A stretch of 64,000 nucleotides of DNA from Cryptomeria japonica (lineage: Eukaryota; Streptophyta; Pinopsida; Cupressales; Cupressaceae), in NCBI RefSeq assembly GCF_030272615.1, contig NC_081415.1, positions 268,200,425 through 268,264,424 of the forward strand. The letters are read 5' to 3'. Positions 35,588 to 47,065 of this stretch are shown piece after piece. The notes below the pieces were generated by a model, which was given only the letters and a program-made list of their open reading frames with translations, searched no databases and was not told the DNA's origin. The position numbers and the translations under genes are program-made. Numbering within the stretch: position 1 is the first letter of the stretch; each line of letters opens with the position of its first letter.

Positions 35588-37303
35588 CAACAACATGGGC
35601 GGAATTTGAGGCGATATGAACCAAGTAGTTGTAAAGAATGGAAACAGAAGGAAGAGGTTTGGGGTATTCTGCAGCAATGTGATCTCTCGAACTTCATGGA
35701 GAGACTCCATGGCCGAGATGGTATGGTAACCAGTCTTTTCTGCAAGAACTGGAAGAAGGGCATGTTAAAAATGGGTGATCAAATGGTTGAAATCGATGAA
35801 GATTTAATTGCTCAAGCTACGGGCCTCACCAAGGATGGTTGCAACTTCTACAGAGATAGGAAGGTCAGCAGGGAAGCTATTGAAAGGTACCTGGTAACTC
35901 AGAAAGAGAAAAAATGACTAGTAAAGTTGAGCAAAACCTACTACCCGCCTAGGGATTTTGCCAAACCCTGGCGAGAGATTCTTTTTGTTTTAATGCGATA
36001 TATCACTCTAGATGGTAGGTTTACGAAAGTTTATGGGTATCACTTTGTTCTGTTAAATCGCTTTAGGCACAATGATAAGGTTAATTTCCCTTATTTCCTG
36101 CTTTGTTCGATGAATGCATCCCTTAAGGCCTACAAAGAGAATCCTCTGGGTGATACTGCTATGCACCAAGGCCTAATGGTCCTAATTTATGACCATTTAA
36201 AGGCCACTCAAATTGCTTAGATGCAGCCCTCTATGGATTCTGAGGAAGAGATGTTTGATTCTGCCTTTTCTGAGGAGGAGGAATCCGATAGTGACTCTTC
36301 ATCTGATACAGAGGACATTTTTGATGACTCAGAGTATGAAAGCGGGAAGAAGAGGAAATACAGAAAAATAAGACCCTCTTCATCCAAGGGCAAAAATCCT
36401 CAAAGCAAACCCCTGATTAGTATCTCTTCGTAAGGGAAGGATTCAGATGATTTTGAGAAGGAGAACCCTAAAGGGGTGCTGAAGAAGAAAACAAATATCC
36501 ATACCCAGACCCAGAAAAGGCACAAGAAAAAAGAGGAGACTGGCAAGGAACCAGAAGCTGACAAGCAAGCAAGGACCCTGGAAGCTGAGCACAGCCTAGA
36601 AAAGGAGACTATGGAAGAGACTCTCAGGGCTGCCGACACAATTTCAGCCCTCCACATCCCCAAAGAAGAACAAGTTACCCTTGGAAAAGTTGCTCCCTCA
36701 TTTGGCCCTCCTCCCGAGGGTTTACATGGTTTCATGGAAACAATGGAGTGGCTCATTAATGGTTACAAGAAAGCTGTGGATGAATACAAGAAACTCTGTA
36801 ACAGAGTCTTGATTCTAGAAACCATTAATATTGGGGAGGGAAATACAATGGCCGACTATATTGAGGACCTGAAAAACACCATCGCCAAAGCTGAAGATAT
36901 CAGAGATTCTTTCAACCCCAGGTTTGAGAAGATTGAAAAGGAGATGCTGGACAAAAAAAGCCTTGCGGACACTAGCGAAAAAACCCTCTCAGACACTGTC
37001 ACCAAAGTTGATAAAATTGAGGAGTGCCTGAAGAACATCGTTGAACAGAGCCTAAGTATCTTGAAGATCTCGGCCAACAACACCCATACCCTCATCAGCA
37101 AGATGGATGACGAAAAGGAAATCCAGGACTTAGAACTGGAAGCTGAAGGAACAGGGGAAGCTCAAGGTCCCAGAACCCGCACCAGAGGCAAGAGGAAGGA
37201 AAAGAAACCGAACAAGGATCTGGAAGACCTGAAAGCTATTGGGGCCACCTATGATGAGCTGGTGACAAAGGCAAAGGATCTGCTAAAGAAAATCGTTGTG
37301 TAG
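35588..37303 (+). pseudogene. L1 third ORF: Transposase_32-like domain, acidic linker, coiled coil
   Basis: A single frame of about 570 codons runs from a stop-bounded start at 35588 to TAG at 37301-37303. It is interrupted only by TGA 35915-35917, TAG 36218-36220 and TAA 36431-36433. The N-terminal domain (about 35650-36210) has LIAQATGL, LMRYITLDGRF and HQGLMVLIYDHL. These line up with IAEVTGLP, VMKYITCEGRY and HHGLVKLLVERSL in the E1 third ORF at 1427-1930. A Ser/Glu/Asp-rich stretch (36228-36350), Lys-rich segments and a long coiled coil (about 36750-37150), ending in a basic tail, follow. It lies 150 bp after the RNase H stop and in the same frame. Function is unknown; a nucleic-acid or particle role is conceivable. 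Confidence 0.7.
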
Positions 37304-37474
37304 CGCATTCCCTGTTTCTTTGCTGTTTTTTTGTTAAGTTGTTCTTTTTGTTCGCTGGTCTTTTGGCCAGTCTTTTTGTTTGAGGACTCTATTGTATTGT
37401 TCTTCTCGATGCTTTTTCTCTATCTATGCTGTAAAGGTTTTGGGTCCTGAAAACCTATATTTTTAATTAATCAG
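37304..37474 (+). other. L1 3' untranslated region
   Basis: A T/G-rich tail with TTTTTTGTT, GGTCTTTTGGCC and 'ctctattgtattgttctt' segments that resemble plant LINE 3' UTRs. It runs up to the right target duplication. Confidence 0.6.
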
Positions 37475-37585
37475 AACACTGATGATAAATAGCTCCTGTT
37501 AAATGGGCTAATTATTCCATAGGGTGAAGAGCAACATGAAGGGAAAAGAAGTACTAAGGCACTATGTTTTTACCAAGAAATACAA

Positions 37586-38562
37586 CTAGATCTGGTGTGA
37601 GGCAAATTTGCGCAAGATCATATTGCAGTTGAACAAATTTCTTAAATGCATAACATTTTCCAAGAGAATGTGAAGATGAATCATGAAAAATGTAATATTC
37701 AATACCTTATTTTTATTTTTATTTTGAGGAGGAAAGGAAATGTTCTTGTCATATTTCAATCTCCAATAGATTCTTGTAGCTAGTCTATTAGGATGGTAAA
37801 TATCATCTTGACATAAAGGAGAGGGTTTGTTAGGAGAAGAAGTTTCATTATCCACAATTCTAATTTTGCCACTATCTATGTCATCTTGAATAGACTTTTG
37901 AAAATCAGGGCAATCATCAGCATTATGGTCATGGGTTTGATGAAATGAACAAAAATGATGCTTTGAAGAAGAAGTATTCTTGCGGACTCTCTTGATTTGT
38001 TGTTTTTGAAGATAATCTTTAAATTTTTTAAGTCGAAGGAGTTTATCCATAGAAAGAGGGGTACCACTGCCTAGGCCTCTTGTAGTAGTTTGTGTAGGAG
38101 GATTTGTGGGGACACGAATTCCATGCTCAAATTTCCCAATTCCATGTCCTTTAAAACCTTGTTTTGTAATTATATGAAAGCCACGACTATAAGAATATTG
38201 CAATTGACTAGATGGAGCAACAAGATCATGAATTTATTTCAAATCTGATGTGTAAGGAGGCAGAAAATGATTTGTAGATGAAGGAGGAGTACCATGTGAA
38301 ATGACAATCTCTTTTCCTTTATCAAGCTTATCCTTTTGGGGGGATTGGGGAAGAACATCTTCATCATCTAAAAGGTCATTTTTAGTTATTTCTATGCGAG
38401 GGGAAAGGTCATGAATAAAATGCATGACATCATCCTCCCTACTATACTTTGATGTTGAAGATAGGTCTTAGGAGAATAAGGAGGATCTAGAGATGTAAGA
38501 ATGTTGATGTTTTGATTTTTCCCCCCTTGCTCAAGGGTACATGTAGAAGAAGATGGATCCAT
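37586..38562 (-). pseudogene. M2 ORF: G-patch-like segment and CHHC zinc finger
   Basis: The minus-strand reading starts near MDPSSST (about 38562), shifts frame near 38440 and has a TAA at about 38234. It then runs open from 38203 to a stop at 37586. It contains YSRGFHIITKQGFKGHG followed by Gly-rich GLGSG, which matches the G-patch-like segment of T2 (YGRGFHILAKHGYHGNG at 42733-42783). A CSFHQTHDHNADDC zinc-binding motif (about 37965-37925) follows, like that of M1 gag. This is the gag-protease linker of a Tat element without capsid, protease or polymerase. Its product may contribute RNA binding; that is inference. Confidence 0.6.
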
Positions 38563-39077
38563 GTTAATTTCCAATACTCTCTCTTTTTTAGAGAGATCAT
38601 TAGTTAAAGCATTAGGTCTCATCTCATACACACAAGATACCCTAGGAGAGGTACAAAGGTTAGGATCTCTAGGTTTAGTATCTATAAAATCTTTAAGGTG
38701 ATTAACATAGGAAATGCATTTTGTTAACAATGTCACCATAATGCAACATAAATGATACATGAAAGCTTTGAGATCTAATTGAAAAGAAAATAATTTGGAA
38801 ATACTAACAACACAATATGACCAAGTGCTATGAATAAAGAGAAGCAACAAGAAATGAAAGAAACTCTTATCGGACACATGATTATAGTAAATATATGCAA
38901 AAGGCAACGTAATCATATGTGAAAGAGCAAGCAAATCCAATTTATTAATTGTCGTTGAAATTTTCTTAGTTAAAATATGAATTTGTTGGAAAAGAAGATC
39001 TAAAATTAGGACCTTTCTATGAAAATCAATTTTAAGATTTGAATTTGTGTTGGACCTTAGAGAGTGTTAAAACTGAT
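38563..39077 (-). other. M2 leader, inner part
   Basis: Non-coding. It continues at 51816-52303 on the other side of T2. No feature beyond AT-richness. Confidence 0.5.
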
Positions 39078-39082
39078 AAAGT

Positions 39083-40753
39083 TGTAGCGTCGTAAATTGT
39101 ACGCGCTTGCTAGGGTGGTACAATTTCACACCTAGTTTAGCACCCACCTTGGTGCATTCTACATTTTGCATTGCATCTCTCCTTTAGCACTTAATTAATC
39201 AAATTAATTAGGTCTAAGGTCCTATTTCATCATCCTTCACATCATAAAGTTGGGCCCTTTCGTTAAAGTGTGCCCTTTTCATTTTATTCCTCCAATACAT
39301 CATTCAATCAGAAACCCTAATTAGGTCCTATTTTGAACTTGGGGGCTTGGTTTCGGGGGTCAAAACATCTCGAAATCACCTGTAACTTCGGGATTCTCTC
39401 TAAAATCATCATATCCGACGGCCCTGAAAATTTGGTGAAAAGTTGTCAGGACCGTGGCGCCCGGAGTGCACATGGTCCTGGAAATTTTTCCCAAAATTTT
39501 AGGAGCACAATCCAATCATAAAATAAAGCTTAACCCCAAGAAATTGGCGGGAGATTCAATCTCTAGGTTGGCCAAAAGACGAAATTATGACCTAGGGTTT
39601 CATACATAAGAGCTCTCTTTCTTCATTTGAAAGGATCCGAATTTTGTTTTCAGGAACCTCATATGCAGCGAAAGAGCAGATCTTTGAAGACTTCAACAAC
39701 ATTCAAAATCCATCTATCAAGCATTTATCAATTTCATTCATCCATTTAGGGCTTGGAAGACATTGAAGAGCAATAGGAGATTACCGACTGAAGATTGGCT
39801 TGTACCCCTCCCTTGGGATTGGGTATGATTTCATGTTGTTTTCATGTCTTTGCATAAGCTTCAATATATCACTTATTCATGATTTAGATCACTTTGCATC
39901 TTGATTTAGAGCATTTACATTGTCATTTACAAGCAATTAGGGTTTACTTTCTAGGTTGCTCTAGTTTGCTTACTTGCATTTTAAGATCTTGCACACACAC
40001 AAGGTCTGCACACACAATACTTTTTACAATACAACTTGGCTATTCGTGGAGGTGGAAATCACCGAAGTGGGGGTTTGACTAAGGCAAAACCCTATATAGC
40101 CGCCCACCATACCCTTTTCAGATATAAGTGCAGGTTTCGGGACTCGGACGACGTCGCAGGTTGCAGATTCGGGAAAAGCAAGTCGAGACAGCACTCCACA
40201 CCAAGTTGCAGAGCAAAAGACCAGGACAGGGGCATGGGGCACCCTGGTCCTGCCAGGACAGGGGCGTTGGGCGCCCTGGTCCCTAGGACAAAGGCGCTGG
40301 GCACCCTGGTCCTCCTGACAGACAGCAATTTTTTATATTTCCGACAGCTTTCCGGAGTGCAAAACAGCAGTTTCAGGTGCAGTTTCCGAGACAGAATCAG
40401 GATAGTGGCGCCCGCGCCCCCGTCCCGAACATTTTCACTCAGATTTTGACTCCAGGTATGCATCTGCATTCTTATTTTGTCCTTGTGTTTACAGCTATTC
40501 ATTGTTTAATCTCAATTCTGCAATCTTGTTATTAGTTCATACTTGCATTTTGGGATTAGGACTTGAACTTGCATCATTTTATCTTTCAATTACAACAAAG
40601 GAATAGAAATCATAATAGGTAGCCCGTGGCTCTCTCTTTCACAAAAAGAAGTAGCCAATTGTGTGATACCTCTAGGCTCTTTCGTATTCCATAATGTGTG
40701 TCAAAAGGTAGGATTAGGGCATGTTAACCTAGTCTCGCTTTTTCCCCTACACA
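39083..40753 (+). repeat. T2 5' LTR
   Basis: 1671 bp, TG...CA. It contains a GGACCGTGGCG...CACATGGTCC inverted-repeat motif near 39462-39491 and three GC-rich hairpin-forming units at about 40221-40314. It gives way directly to a TTT spacer and the primer site. Confidence 0.95.
40221..40314 (+). repeat. Three ~31-bp GC-rich units in T2 5' LTR
   Basis: Units of the form CCAGGACAGGGGCGYTGGG followed by CGCCCTGGTCC. Each can fold back on itself (CCAGG...CCTGG). The matching block in the 3' LTR is about 51278-51371 and carries many of the LTR differences. Confidence 0.75.
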
Positions 40754-40756
40754 TTT

Positions 40757-40773
40757 TGGTGAACCCGACGTGA
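40757..40773 (+). promoter_or_regulatory. T2 primer binding site, tRNA-Trp-like
   Basis: TGGTGAACCCGACGTGA lies three bases after the LTR end. From memory of plant tRNA-Trp(CCA), whose 3' end is ...TCACGTCGGGTTCACCA, this is a 17-base perfect complement. M2 has the same site on the minus strand (52304-52320). Confidence 0.75.
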
Positions 40774-40920
40774 ATCTATCATTGCTTCCTCTTGCATTGC
40801 ATTGGTTAGATCTAGATCTAGATTTAGTGTGTTTTCATTTCATTTTCATTAAAAAAAAAAAAAAAAGGAGTGTGTTTCTTTGCATTGTGTGTTTAAATTT
40901 TATGCAACCTTTGTTTCAAA

Positions 40921-43140
40921 ATGTCAGATTTTTATTTGCAAGATGTTCATGTTTATGATGATTATTATGAGTATAGCCAAGATGAATTAGATGAAGCTTT
41001 AGATGAGTTTTTGAACCCTAAAGATGCCAAACCTTCATTTTACCAAAGACTCATAAACCTTGTTACTATGCCATTTAGGTGTGATGAGAAAGATAAGTCG
41101 AATGGTTCCTCTCAAGGGTACATTCCTATCAACTCTTCCACTGAATCTAGTAACATGGTTGTTTTCAATAATCCCCTCTATGAAGAGGTATCTCCTTTTG
41201 AATCAAAAGATAAACCTTTTGATAGCTATGATCATACTTTGTTGGATGATGCTCTTGATGACTTTGTGGCTTTATCGAAATCTTTAAACAAGAACAAGAC
41301 TTCTAAATTGGTTAACATGATAAACCTGAATGAGCATAATAAGCCTCTCTTTGAAGTCCAAGGTGCTTATCCTTCTCCCACCTTTCAAGTTCCTAAATCA
41401 CCTCTCCTTACTATCCAAGGAGGGTATGATCATGATTCCTTTCTTACTTCGAATAAACCAATCATCACTGTGCAAGGAAGAAAACCTATAAGTCCTTATA
41501 GTTATGCCAAGCAATTAACTAGAGAGAGTTATCATGTGGTTGCCCATACTTATCACACCAGAAATAATAGGTAGCCTAATCCTCCTCCAGTTATTCTAGT
41601 TTCTCTTCCTAATCCTCAACCAATTCTTCCACAAGCTCCCCGTATTTCGCAAGTTATGGGTAAGGAATATGATCTCATAGAACAACTTAAAGCTACCCCT
41701 GCTAAGATATCCCTCTGGGATTTGATTCAAACTTCTTCCACTCATCATGGAATGTTACAAGATGCCTTGAAAGATTTGAATGTTCCTCCACCGAATACAT
41801 CTAGTAATATAGCATCTTTGGTTAACTCTGTGATGAATCCTAAAGCTCAAATTGTGTTTACCCAAGATGAGTTGCCTACTAGTGAAATTCAACATCAATA
41901 TGATCCCTTGATGATTGTGGTTATCATGAAAGACACTGCTATAAGACGAACACTAGTAGATAATGGCTCTGGCATTAATGTGTGTAGCATTAATCTATTG
42001 CATAAAATGAATGTGGATACATCCCTCATTGAGCCTGACTCTCGTCCCATTCGAGGCTTTGACAATGTGGCTAAGACTTCATTAGGTATTATCACCTTAC
42101 CCCTCATAGTAGGACCTATTACTTTGCCTACTCCTATCCATGTTATGTCGGGAAATTTAACATACAACTTGTTATTAGGGAGACCTTGGATTCACAGTAT
42201 GCAAGTTGTCCCCTCTACATTGCATAGACAAGTTAAATTTATTTATAACAATAAGACATATACCTTGATAGGTGATACTAATTTCCAAGCTTGTTTACAA
42301 ACATCTACTTCCAAAGGGGGTTCTTCTAAGCCGTCCTCGTCTAGTGATGACTCTTTAAACAAGATACCTATCGATAAATCCTCACTCTCTGATGATCAAA
42401 ATTCTTTGGATGAGTCTGGAGCTCCTGAAGAAGATTCTTCTCCACTTGAATCTACACATAAGAAGGATTTTGATCCTGAGAAGGTTCTCGCAGAAGACGA
42501 TTGGGGATCTCTTGATTTTAATCCCACCTTTGTAGGTGAATATAAGGTTCCTTCTAGAGAGCTTAAAGTTGAAAAGAAGGAAGAAGCTAAAAGTCAGTCA
42601 ATCTTACCTAAACCTATGAGCAATAATTTTGTGGCCGCTTCTCAAACTGCTTCTCCTCACACCTCTAATTCTGAAGAGTTTGATTCTTTGTCTTATGAAA
42701 AACCACCTTCTCTTTCTGAAATGGCTGATCGTTATGGTCGTGGTTTTCACATTCTAGCTAAGCATGGGTATCATGGAAATGGCTGTGGTGCTCACGAACA
42801 AGGAATAAAGGTTCCTCTAGAGAATAATCTTTATGATATGATCTTTGGACTTGGTTATAATCCCTACAAGTGCACTAAAGCTTCTAAGAGACCATGTATT
42901 AGTGTTAATGCTATTTCTACATCTCTATCAATGCAACACCCCGAGTATATTGATGGGGATCCTTCGTGTGCCTGTGCTTTGGATATCTTTCCTACCGATG
43001 ATGCCTTAGCTGAGTTTTTAGGAGCATGTGATACTCTTCCTCGTTATCATCACAATAGGGGACTCCCTTATTGTTTGAACACTGAAGCCTATTTTCGAAA
43101 AGAGATTGATAATGATGAGATTGTGAAAGAATTCCCTTAG
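40921..43140 (+). pseudogene. T2 ORF1: gag-less leader region, aspartic protease, G-patch-like segment
   Basis: One frame runs with a TAG at 41572-41574 and ends at TAG 43138-43140, after which the same frame continues into RT. The first 217 codons are acidic with no capsid core and no zinc finger. They contain the repeated 'xVQG/xIQG' segments that follow gag in related elements. After YDLIEQLKATPAKIS comes a retropepsin with TLVDNGSGINV (about 41950-41980; Asp-Asn-Gly in place of the usual Asp-Ser/Thr-Gly) and LLLGRPWIH. A Ser/Glu-rich linker precedes a G-patch-like YGRGFHILAKHGYHGNG (about 42733-42783). Only about 150 bp separate the primer site from this ORF, so gag appears to have been lost. 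Confidence 0.8.
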
Positions 43141-43197
43141 TTAAAGGATACTCCTCAACAAAGTAATCTTCTTATAAGTGACACCATTGATGTTAAG

Positions 43198-45335
43198 ATG
43201 GATCCTTGCAAGGAGGAAAAAGTTATTAAAATTGGAAAATGTTTGGATGAAGAGGAACAAAAACAATATGAAGATTTATTGCATGAATTCCCTGAGATCT
43301 TTGCTTGGACATACTCTGACATGCCTGGTATAGATCCTAAGATTGTCACTCATAATATTGTCTTAGTTCCCGATGCTAAGCCTGTGAAACAAAAGATTCA
43401 AAAAATGAATCCTAAGGTGGCTCTGCTTGTTAAGGCTGAGATTGAAAAATTATTGGAGGCTAGATTTATTCGCCCTATTGATTATTCCCCATGGATTTCA
43501 AATATTGTCGTTGTGGCTAAACCAGATAATAAAATAAGAATGTGTACCAATTTTCGAGATTTAAATAAGGCTTCTTTAAAAGATAATTTCCCTCTTCCAA
43601 ACATTGACATGATAGTTGATTCTACGGCAGGACATGCCTTGTTATCCTTCATGGATGGTTTTTCAGGATACAATCAAATTTTCATTAACCCTCAAGATCA
43701 ATTCAAAACCACTTTCACCACTCCTCGGGGTACGTTTTGTTGGATAATGATGCCTTTTGGACTTAAAAATGCTGGTGCAACTTATCAACGAGCGATGACC
43801 CTTATCTTTCATGATTATATGCATAAGATTTTAGAGGATTATGTTGATGATATTTTAGCCAAATCCATTCTTCGCATAGATCATATTAAAATCCTCCGTC
43901 AAATCTTTGAAAGAATTCATAAATATCACATGTGCTTGAATCCCCAAAAATGTGTTTTTGGTGTGGATAGTGGAAAACTATTAGGATTCATAGTTTCGCA
44001 TCATGGGATTGAGGTGGACACTAAGAAAATAGATGCTATTGTCAACATGCCACCTCCTTACTAGAAATGTGTCTCAACTTAAAAGCTTACAAGGAAAGAT
44101 TCAAGCTATTTGTAGGTTCGTATCTCAACTTGCAGATCGTACCTTTCCTTTTACTCAACTTCTCAAAAAGAATATCACTTTTCAATGGAACGAAGATTGT
44201 CAGCAAGCATTTGAAGATTTAAAAGTGTATTTGGCTAGTCCTCCTATTCTTCAACCTGTCGAACCTTCTAAACCCTTCCTTCTATATACAGCTGCTTCTT
44301 CTCATGCTCTCGCAGCATTGTTGGCACAACATGATAAAGATGGTAAGGAATGTCCGGTTTATTACATAAGTCGTACCTTACTCGATTATGAGACCCGATA
44401 TTTTGCGATAGAAAGACAATGCTTGGCCTTGGTGTTTGCGACTCAGAAATTGAGACATTATCTTTTAAATTCAGAAGTCCACGTCATGGTAAAGTTTGAT
44501 CCTTTGAAGCATCTTTTCTCTAAAACTGATTTATCAGGACGCCTAGCTAAGTGGGTTATGATGTTAACTGAATTTGACCTTAAATTTGTTTCACAAAGAG
44601 CAATTAAAGGGCAAGCATTGATCGATCACTTAGTTGAGGCCCCTTCACCTTTCTCCTTCCCTAATTATGAGTCTTTCCCCGATGACTTCATTCTTTCTAT
44701 AGAGAAAGATGAAACTTGGGAGTTATACTTTGATGGTTCTAAGTGTCGTACGGGATCGGGGGCAAGTGTTGTTCTGATTTCTCCTACAAGGAAATCCATT
44801 CCCTTATCCTATCGTCTAAATTTCCTGTGTACCAATAACATTGCTGAGTATGAGGCTCTTATAGCGGGAATAAAAGCAGCCTTAGCTCTGAATATAAAGC
44901 ACATACATATTTATGGAGATTCTCAATTGATGATAAGACAAGTAACAGGACTGTATCAAGCAAAACAAGACAAATTATCACAATATAAAGACCTTGCTAT
45001 CTCTTTATTACAAAAATTTGATTCTTATACCATGGAACCTGTCCCTCGAAAAGATAATCGACATGCGGACGCAATGGCATGTGTGGCTTCCCTTGTATCT
45101 TTAGAGGACCCTGTGGTTGATCTTAAATTTGTTATTCACAACCTTATTTCTCCAGCTATTGTAGACGATTCTAGCTTGGTGACATGTTGTGACTTTATAG
45201 ACTCAGATGAATGGTATTCGCATATCGTAAGATATCTGACCGATGGTACCTTTCCTGATTCCGCCAATAGGAACACTAGGGCTAGAATCTGCAAGCTGTC
45301 TGCTAGATATATCATTCTTTCTAATGTCCTTTACT
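43198..45335 (+). pseudogene. T2 reverse transcriptase, RNase H and archaeal-type RNase H
   Basis: RT covers about 43300-44060: KMNPKVALLVKAEIEKLL, CTNFRDLNKA, MPFGLKNAGATYQRAM and the active site YVDD at 43839-43850. A one-base insertion near 44058 shifts the frame. The usual RNase H (about 44240-44620) has LLYTAASS, where the first catalytic Asp is replaced by Ala. A second RNase H of the archaeal type (about 44719-45110) keeps its acidic residues: YFDGS, EYEAL, GDSQL and HADAM. This dual arrangement defines the Tat lineage. TGA at 45335-45337 breaks the frame just before the integrase zinc finger. Confidence 0.9.
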
Positions 45336-45337
45336 GA

Positions 45338-46471
45338 AGGGGTTATAACGGTCTTCTCCTTCGCTGTCTTAACAAATCAGAAATCCTCGTTGCTCTTGAA
45401 GAGGCACATTCAGGTGCCTGTGGGGGGCATTTTGGAGGCAAATCCTTGGTTCAAAGATTGCTTCGTATGGGATACTATTGGCAAACTATGCAGAAGGATT
45501 CTTTTTCATTTGTTAAGAAATGTCATCAATGTCAACAACACAATAATCCGATTCATGCTCCTGCCCAAGAACTTCGTTCTCAAGTAGCTTCTTGGCCTTT
45601 CTCCGAATGGGGTTTGGATCTCATTGGTAAAATCTCTCCTCCTTCATCTCAAGGACACACCTTCATTATAACCGCAACATATTACTTTAAGAAGTGGGTA
45701 GAAGCTATTCCCCTTCGCTCTACTACTGCTGAAGTGATTTGTCAATTTCTTCTAGAAAACATTATTTCTCGATTTGGGATACCTTCCACTATAATCTCAG
45801 ATAATGGGACATCATTTAAGAACAAGGATGTGAAGAAATTTCTCGAGAAGTATCATATCAAACATCGATTTTCTACACCATACTATCCTCAATCAAATGG
45901 TCAAGCCGAATCATCTAATAAGATAATTGAACAAATTCTTCGCAAAACCGTGAATAAGCATGGTAAGGATTGGAGTAATCAGCTAAACTATGCTCTTTGG
46001 GCCTACCGAACGAGTGTACGAATTGCTACAGGAACTACCCCTTATAATCTTGTTTATGGTGCTGACGCTATTATGCCTTTAGAGTTAGAGATTCCATCAC
46101 TTAGGGTTTCTCTCAAAGGTATAGTAGATGATGACTCTTATAGAGAACAACGACTTCAACAGCTTGAGATGCTTGATGAACAGCGTATAAACGCTCTTGA
46201 GCATATTCAAGCGTATCACAAAACTCTACAATGAAGCTATAATGATAAGGTTATTCAACGTTCCTTCTCAGTAGGTGACTTAGTCCTCTATGAGAATCAG
46301 CGCAATGTGAATGCCTTACCTGCAGAAAAGGGAAAATTTAGTCCTAATTGGCTTGGACCATATATCGTTATTGAAGATTATGGATCAGGTGCTTACAAAA
46401 TAGCGGATGTAGACGGTACGCCTCTTAAAGAACCTATCAATGCTATGCACTTGCGTAGATATTATGCTTAA
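45338..46471 (+). pseudogene. T2 integrase
   Basis: An HHCC zinc finger (EEAHSGACGGHF ... KKCHQCQQ, about 45398-45540) is followed by the DDE core: Asp in WGLDLIG (45616-45618), Asp in ISDNGT (45799-45801) and Glu in GQAESSNK (45908-45910). The C-terminal domain has a GDLVLYENQ strand and NWLGPYIV and ends RRYYA at 46471. A TGA at 46232-46234 interrupts an otherwise open frame. All catalytic residues are present, so the damage is limited to stop codons. It would insert the cDNA into chromosomal DNA. Confidence 0.9.
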
Positions 46472-47065
46472 TTCTTCATTCCTTACCTTTCATTTCGTCT
46501 ATCTTCTTTTCAGTTCTTCAACATTGGGTAATATGTTAGTATATCCTGATTAGAGGAAATAGAATTAAAGGTGTTTAATCTATATTGCTTCGTTCTTGAC
46601 AAGCGTGTTTCTTTACTGTATAGTTTGTCTTGAATTCATTTATGTAAATTGTAAAAGATTTACATTTCCATTATGCTAGCATATTGCACAATGTCTTTAT
46701 GTGTTAAGTGGAATCGTAACATGTTGTGTTTAAGTTCAAAATTAAATCACATTAGTTATATGATTCTTAGACTTAAGGCATATTTCTTCCCTATCATCAA
46801 TGTAGTACTTGATTAAATATTTTAATTAAGTCACACATGTATCAATTTAATCATGGAGCATTGAGAAATCAATCACATGGAAATTAAATCCTGAACATAC
46901 ATGTACATCTACCAAATGTATTAACTTTAATCAAAATACACATTATTTTAGGCATTAAAGATAACACATTTGAGACAAAGAGAAGCATGTGTATATATAT
47001 GTGTGGATCGTATAAAAATATAGGTCACTATACATCCAAAATGTGACCTATCCTACATCATGAGA
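46472..47065. other. T2 spacer between integrase and the 3' end of the antisense gene
   Basis: AT-rich, no ORF. It probably holds the convergent 3' ends of the pol transcript and the antisense gene. Confidence 0.45.

Larger units (their letters stand above)
33291..37487 (+). mobile_element. L1: LINE with RT, RNase H and an extra downstream ORF
   Basis: A 13-bp direct repeat AACACTGATGATA lies at 33291-33303 and 37475-37487. Between the repeats are a 77-bp segment copied from the left flank (33304-33380), the 3' half of a LINE ORF2 (33381-35437), a third ORF (35588-37303) and a 3' UTR (37304-37474). The repeats bracket all parts, so the third ORF arrived with the LINE in one event or was already joined to it. 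The LINE is 5'-truncated within RT. The 3' end has no poly(A) but a TTTTTAATTAATCAG end. Confidence 0.8.

Noticed and set aside
40036-40502. Open frames in the T2 LTR on both strands
   Set aside because: They are repeated in the 3' LTR with changes typical of neutral decay; GC-rich repeat units keep them open by chance.
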